Shown: positions 58,386 to 64,000 of the stretch, one piece after another | How positions within the stretch are numbered: position 1 is the first letter of the stretch | How the letters are laid out: each line of letters opens with the position of its first letter | Source: Alentia gelatinosa | Taxonomy: Eukaryota > Annelida > Polychaeta > Phyllodocida > Polynoidae | Direction of reading: 5' to 3' | Assembly: GCA_950022655.1 (NCBI GenBank) | Contig: OX465580.1 | Location: 45,072,028-45,136,027 of the forward strand | DNA: 64,000 bases | Position numbers and translations under genes: made by a program | The notes under the pieces: generated by a model | Databases searched by the model: none | Seen by the model: only the letters and a program-made list of their open reading frames with translations | Told to the model about the DNA's origin: nothing

Positions 58386-59657
58386 TCTGGTAGTAATACT
58401 GTTGTTTAATATAGTTATAATATGATAATGGCAGTGGTAATGTAATTCAGGTAGAAAGATAGATTATAGACTGAGGAACTATAAAGTATGGAACTGTGGG
58501 GATCTCAAGGAGAATACGGATTATAGTTAACTACATGCCAGTCGTCAGAGACGTCTGGTGGACAGTAGGAGAACTAACCCACCGTTCTGCTGTGGTGCAG
58601 AGTGCAGCAGATTAGGCTTGAATGGAACCTTATTCAGAATATAATAAGTTCAGACAGAGTCGACTCCTAGCGGATATTTCTTGAACTATTCGATAGAATG
58701 GGAATATACATAGATCTTCAATTCACCAAGTAAGGTTTTTCGTAGGAATCATAATTATAAATATTAATATGAATCTATTGGGTTAATTAGCTAATGTTCA
58801 TTAACCAATTAACGTGGGGAGGTAAAGCAACGCTCAGCAGTGTGTCGAATTGTCTACCAGAATCTAAATTAAATCCAATTCGACATCGAGGAACCTTTAA
58901 GGGATATTGATTAATTAAGATATTAATTAATTACGTTTTCTCTGAAACAGGCAATAATTATAACTCAATTTCAATGTGTCTTCTTCAAGGAAAGAGGTCA
59001 ACAGTAAATGAAAGTTCAAACCTTTAATAAGAATTGATTATGATTTACAATTGTTCACAAGTGTTCACATTCCTGAAGTACAGACTATTCACAATGCGTG
59101 AATGAGTCTTACGTTGACGTCTCAAGGTGAGAACAATAGTCAATATTGATGATAGGGTGAGATACGAGACCCAGATTGACTAGTCTCAATCTCACACAGT
59201 ATAAGGCATAATAGTACGGCATATGTCAGAGGCAAACGGCATAACTCACCAATTGATAAAGTCTTTAACTTGGTCTCAAGTTCGTTCAGTAAATTCACCT
59301 AACCTTATCAGTCCTTATGATCAGTGTCCCTCATCTTCAGATGATGTTGAGTGAAGATGTGGAGCAGTGATGTTGCCTGATGTTGACTGCAGAAGGTGTA
59401 GCGCCTGTGGATGTTACTGTGAGCATGAATGAGTTCCTTGTCCATGCTCACATCGCACACTGATACCGCTCTAGCAAAGTTGGTGTAGCTTTGCCTACAC
59501 AGATGAATTGTGCTGACTCTGAACGCTTTGTGCTCGGGAGACAAACGCGTTGAGACATGGTCAGCTTCAGATCTTCATGGAGACTGGCGCTCCTCTCACT
59601 AGCGCTCACTATTAGCTCCAGGCACCGCCCACATGGCAGGAGGCTTCGCATTCCGCT

Positions 59658-61010
59658 GACGTTGTACGTCTACGTTACACAGTGACGTATGCACACAGAG
59701 GTGGCCGTGTGCATGAGTCATTACCGTGTGCCCTCTGCCGATATACACATATACCGTAAACTCAAAATACTCTCAGTTCAGTTACTACACTTATAAACCC
59801 TTATTACAGGAACCTTTAATATATTGCTCGATACTCATGAACACTCATGAACCCATGAACTCATTAACACAAAACATTCAGTTATAATCATATAACAAAC
59901 CCTAAAATATAAATATGATTAATTTCGTAAATATCTTTCACTTTTGATTATACTCCACTCCCGTGCCGTATTTGACTACGGTACATTCTTCGGGGTTTGG
60001 GATTGGAAACATGGTCTATGTCCACATTATGGACATTTAGTGTGTTTACAACAACTTGTTCCTTATTAGTTACCTTTATGTTAGAAAAGTTACGCGGGTT
60101 AGAAACCAACAAAATCAAAAGGAGTGAAACAAAGTAAACAGAGTATAGGATGGATATATGGTTAAAACATGCAATAATACGACACGCAAACTTATTTTGT
60201 TTTTCCGCCTTGTCATCGCTGACATGGTGCGTCTACGTCACGCGGTGACGTATGCACACGGAGGTGGCTGTGTGCATGAGTCATTACCGTGTGCCCTCTG
60301 CCGATATTCACATATACCGTAAACTCAAAATACTCTCAGTTCAGTTACTACACTTATAAACCCCTATTACAGGAACCTTTAATATATTGCTTGATACTCA
60401 TGAACACTCATGAACCCATGAACTCATTAACACAAAACATTCAGTTATAATCATATAATAAACTCTAAAATATAAATATGATTAATTTCGTAAATATCTT
60501 TCACTTTTGATTATACTCCACTCCCGTGCCGTATTTGACTACGGTACATTCTTCGGGGTTTGGGATTGGAAACAGGGTCTATGTCCACATTATGGACATT
60601 TAGTGTGTTTACAACAACTTGTTCCTTATTAGTTACCTTTATGTTAGAAAAGTTATGCGGGTTAGAAACCAACAAAATCAAAAGGAGTGAAACAAAGTAA
60701 ACAGAGTATAGGATGGATATATGGTTAAAACATGCAATAATACGACACGCAAACTTATTTTGTTTTTCCGCCTTGTCATCGCTGACATGGTGCGTCTACG
60801 TCACGCGGTGACGTATGCACACGGAGGTGGCTGTGTGCATGAGTGATTACCGTCTGCCCTCTGCCGATATTCACATATACCGTAAATATAATCATATCAT
60901 AATCATATCATAATCATATAACAAACCCTAAAATATAAATATGATTAATTTCGTAAATATCTTTCACTTTTGATTATACTCCACTCCCGTGCCGTATTTG
61001 ACTATGGTAC
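59658..61010. repeat. 563-bp tandem repeat, third copy deleted
   Basis: Copies start at 59658, 60221 and 60784 (GACxTxGTxCGTCTACGT). Copies 2 and 3 are nearly identical; copy 1 is slightly diverged in its first 60 bp. Copy 3 lacks about 130 bp and has TAATCATATCA triplicated at the break (60878-60910). Each unit holds AGTGACGTATGCACAC and an inverted GTGTGCAT. Confidence 0.88.
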
Positions 61011-61207
61011 ACAATATCACATGTTACAATCATTCCTGGATTTGGTTTCATTGGTTATGTAGTAGAGAAAGCACGATTATAACATATTTACAGGTAGTGT
61101 ATGCTCAGGGATCAGGCTCATCATCAAAGTGAATATCAGTTTTTAAAAACATTACAATTTGAAAATAACACATTAACAGGCACATGATATGTCCTTCATT
61201 TCAGGTC

Positions 61208-61405
61208 TTATGGGATGTTTCCTATTAGCACAATCTTTAACTGTAACTTGAAGGCTTCATAGCTTGGTAGATTACGTATTCGGGGTTGAAGATTATTCCA
61301 CAGCTGTATAGAACAATGGCCAGGCCTTGACTTTCCTTCACAGAAAAATGTCAAAGTCTGACTATTTAGCGTGCAATGATGGCTAAGCCCGTGGAAAAAC
61401 ATCAA
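61208..61405 (-). pseudogene. Non-LTR retrotransposon C-terminal relic
   Basis: The frame includes SIQLWNNLQPRIRNLPSYEA followed by FKLQLK, which resembles the conserved LWNxLPxxIRxxxSxxxFKxxLK tail found downstream of reverse transcriptase in many non-LTR elements. The upstream part is missing. Confidence 0.55.
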
Positions 61406-62966
61406 AGTCTGACTTTTTAGCGTTCAAATGTCACTTTCCGGCCCCGATATTTTCTTGTTTTTGAAGGATTTGAATTGCAAATACAGACCTAGATCTATGG
61501 TGAGCACAACCCAAACCTGTTGAGATTTGGACATGTCATACTCTCAATCATTTAAATTCTGCATACCCTACCTGAACCCTGGACTGCCTGTCACTGGGGC
61601 TTTCGCACATCACACTTCTCCATCGGCGCTTGGTCGGACGATCGGGCACCTACTGACCTGCTGTCTGATGGATTATGTGCAATAAGTGAGTTCTCCGTTC
61701 AGTCGATAGGAAGCGCATCGATCTGCACACTGCGCTGCTCCAGTTTCTTGTTACCCAAACCTTTTTTCCATATATTGCTCAAGCAATGAAGTGTGCCTCT
61801 CTCCCATAGACCGCATTAGTGTGGCGTCATTCTACCCGCCTAGAGGAGGATCCCCCTACCCCCTGGTGCCAAACATTGGCACATCCCTTCATGAGTGCAG
61901 CTATTGGTGATCTTCACTTCTACAATATATTTAACTGATATTATAAAAAGTGTTCTTGAATATTCAAATATTCTGATATTAAGGTTCAGATGAAATATTC
62001 TTAAGGGCTGTCCATACATTATGTCACACTTAGGGGGATGGGGGTGTCCAGAGATGTGTGACAGAACACGCGTCTAAAGTCTTTGAATTACTTTAGAGGC
62101 AAATTTCCATGGCTTTAGAGGCAACTTTGCCCATGCTGAAAAGTATGATAATAAGTGGTTATGGATGGATATCCTGTTAAGGCTGCATACACAAATCACT
62201 GAAATAGTCAAACAGCTTCTTTTTTTATTTTTTTTTAAAGTCTTTATTGCATTCGATGAGAAGTACATCTTCCAAACAAGATGATATATACAATGAAATG
62301 AATACATACAACATTCTAACGAATAATTACACATTTTATATTTAATGATATTACCTATCTATTTACACCTCAGTAACTAACGTTATATAATCAAATTGTT
62401 CCTGTTAGACATAGCTAATACTTTGCAATCACATACTTTCTTCCCTTAATTATAATAATAATGCTATCGTAAAACTGGATGAGTTTTAATCTTGGCCACT
62501 GTATACCACGACTGGAGTTTGGCATAGTGATTTCACAAGGTGAAGTCCGGAGCCAAAACTCCAGGAGTGGCATGCGGTGGCCAAGATTAAAATGAATCAG
62601 GTTTTGATTTTATCCTACCCCGTCTCCTCGATTTTGGAATATTACGAGATAACTATTCTGTATGCCACTAGTGGCATATAAAACTCTGTATGCCAGTCAG
62701 CGTGGCATACGTAAACTAAATGTTAAGCCTATGGGATTTTATATTAGGGGTAGGATAAATACAAATACATTCACACCAGCGTATCATTGTTCGTGTTATA
62801 TATATGATATTGTTTTTAACCGATCTCCTTGTATTTGGCCCTTCTCGGCTCATGATGTAGTGAATTGCTTCAATTTTGTATAAAGAACGGATTATGCCAA
62901 GTAAAAGCATCTTTCTTCGTAATCCTGGATTTCTGATTTTACATTTTCATAATAGATCTTTGGTTT
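61406..62966. other. Unassigned, with a MITE end
   Basis: At 62005-62031, GGGCTGTCCATACATTATGT resembles a terminal repeat like the one at 121-145; no partner end was found. At 62498-62705, GGCATA/TGCCAC motifs recur. No gene is supported. Confidence 0.35.
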
Positions 62967-64000
62967 TTATATACTTGCCTCATTATACGATTCCCTCCCT
63001 AAAGCGGTTCTTAAGCTCCTAAAAATCCCTCTGTCTAATTTTCCCTTAACCTCTAACGTTGTCCCCTCTAGGAAAAATGAGCAATGATCCATTAATGGCA
63101 TTAAACAAGTTTTTAAGATTTTCAAAGCTGATTCTTTCTTCAAGAACCTCCTCAATCGCCTATATACACTACATTTATCCTGAAGCAACCTAAGTAATTT
63201 TTCCACATGTTTCTTAAAGTTTAGCTGACTATCAATTATCGCTCCCAGGTAGTTGATATCCTCACATGTTTCGATCCTGACCCCCTTAATAGCTATAACT
63301 CCCTGTAGGTTTTTCTGAATCTTAGCTTTTGGACCATGATAAACCATTTTCATACTTGCAAATTCATTGTTAGTCTATTAGCTGTATACCAGCTATACAG
63401 CTTGTTCGCTACATTTTGTACCTTGGCTTCAGCCTCCTGCATATTTTTTCCCCTACACAATACCACTAGATCATCCGCGTACATTATACTCTTATATTCT
63501 GGAATGCAATCTGGAAGATCGCTAATATATACCAGGAATAGCAGAGGGCCAAGTATGGAACCCTGTGGCACCCCTAGCTCGGTACTCTCCTGTATGGATT
63601 CAGATCCATCGTACATTGTAGCCTATAACATTTTCTGTCCTTCAGATAATTTTTAAACCATATAAGTAGAGTTGGCCCAACTCCCGCATCGGATAGTTTA
63701 TGCAATAGTATATGATGATTGACAGTCAAACGCTTTTTCAATATCTATATACAATGCTATTGTTACTATGCCGCTATTGTCCACTTCCAAAAAAAATTGT
63801 ACTAGTCTAAATACTGCCCCCCTGTACTGCTGTTTTTCCTGAACCCATATTGATCTCTATTAAAATATTCATTCTCTTCCAAAAAATTATATAACTGTAT
63901 TTGAACAATTCGTTCTAAGATTTTCCCTGTTACTGGTAAAACACATACAGGTAGCCAATTAGAAATGGAGCTAAGGTCCCCTTGTTTGGGGAGGGGTGAA
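62967..64000 (-). pseudogene. Non-LTR (LINE) reverse transcriptase, frame-broken and partial
   Basis: Minus-strand pieces, in order from the right edge: NWLPVCVLPVTGKILERIVQ and YGFRKNSSTGGQ; LYIDIEKAFD; GVPQGSILGPLLFLVYISDL and YADD (63470-63481); then INYLGAIIDSQLNFKKHVEK. These are the ordered motifs of a non-LTR reverse transcriptase and thumb. At least three frame breaks and stops (63620-63830) show it is dead. The 5' part lies beyond the window. Jockey/CR1-type is my best guess; the clade is not certain. Confidence 0.85.

Noticed and set aside
59308..59651. Minus-strand ORFs of 67-78 codons
   Set aside because: They lie in or beside repeat sequence and show no recognisable motif.

Overview
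This is an intron-rich, AT-rich animal (metazoan) nuclear sequence that is heavily loaded with transposable-element debris. A split flotillin-1 gene with a DNMT3-type ADD relic, Penelope-like GIY-YIG debris, non-LTR retrotransposon pieces and many MITE/foldback elements point to an invertebrate. A lophotrochozoan such as a mollusc is my guess; the sequence does not prove it.

Region 1 (1-9100). A plus-strand, three-exon gene (318-4653) encodes a DDE-type, transposase-like protein. It has a basic N-terminus, two low-complexity repeat tracts, a Cys/His cluster, a D-D-E core and a Trp-rich C-terminal module. An in-frame TAG at 2299-2301 and a triplicated 3' splice site interrupt it. Downstream lies a scrambled copy of its own 5' end, fused to an antisense, frame-broken DNMT3-type ADD zinc-finger relic. 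Three tandem arrays follow, with periods of about 342, 105-109 and 375 bp.

Region 2 (9100-14350). This is a dense cluster of hairpin/foldback and MITE-like elements. The first coding exon of flotillin-1 (10615-10663) sits inside it, just downstream of recognisable CTCF-like, TCTCGCGAGA and YY1-like motifs.

Region 3 (10664-36871). Flotillin intron 1 is about 26.2 kb. It holds MITEs, a 551-bp solo-LTR candidate with a 4-bp target duplication, a tRNA-SINE-like element, a Penelope GIY-YIG relic and a reverse-transcriptase fragment. I see no independent host gene in it.

Region 4 (36872-52976). This holds the rest of flotillin-1. The main discovery is that three of its coding exons are each present twice in tandem, in the same strand, length and phase: 91/91, 144/144 and 96/96 nt. 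Each copy has intact splice sites and coding sequence. One gene could therefore encode up to eight SPFH/coiled-coil variants through apparently mutually exclusive exons.

Region 5 (52977-64000). No convincing host gene is visible. It contains a 563-bp tandem repeat and antisense non-LTR retrotransposon remnants, the last of which runs off the right edge.
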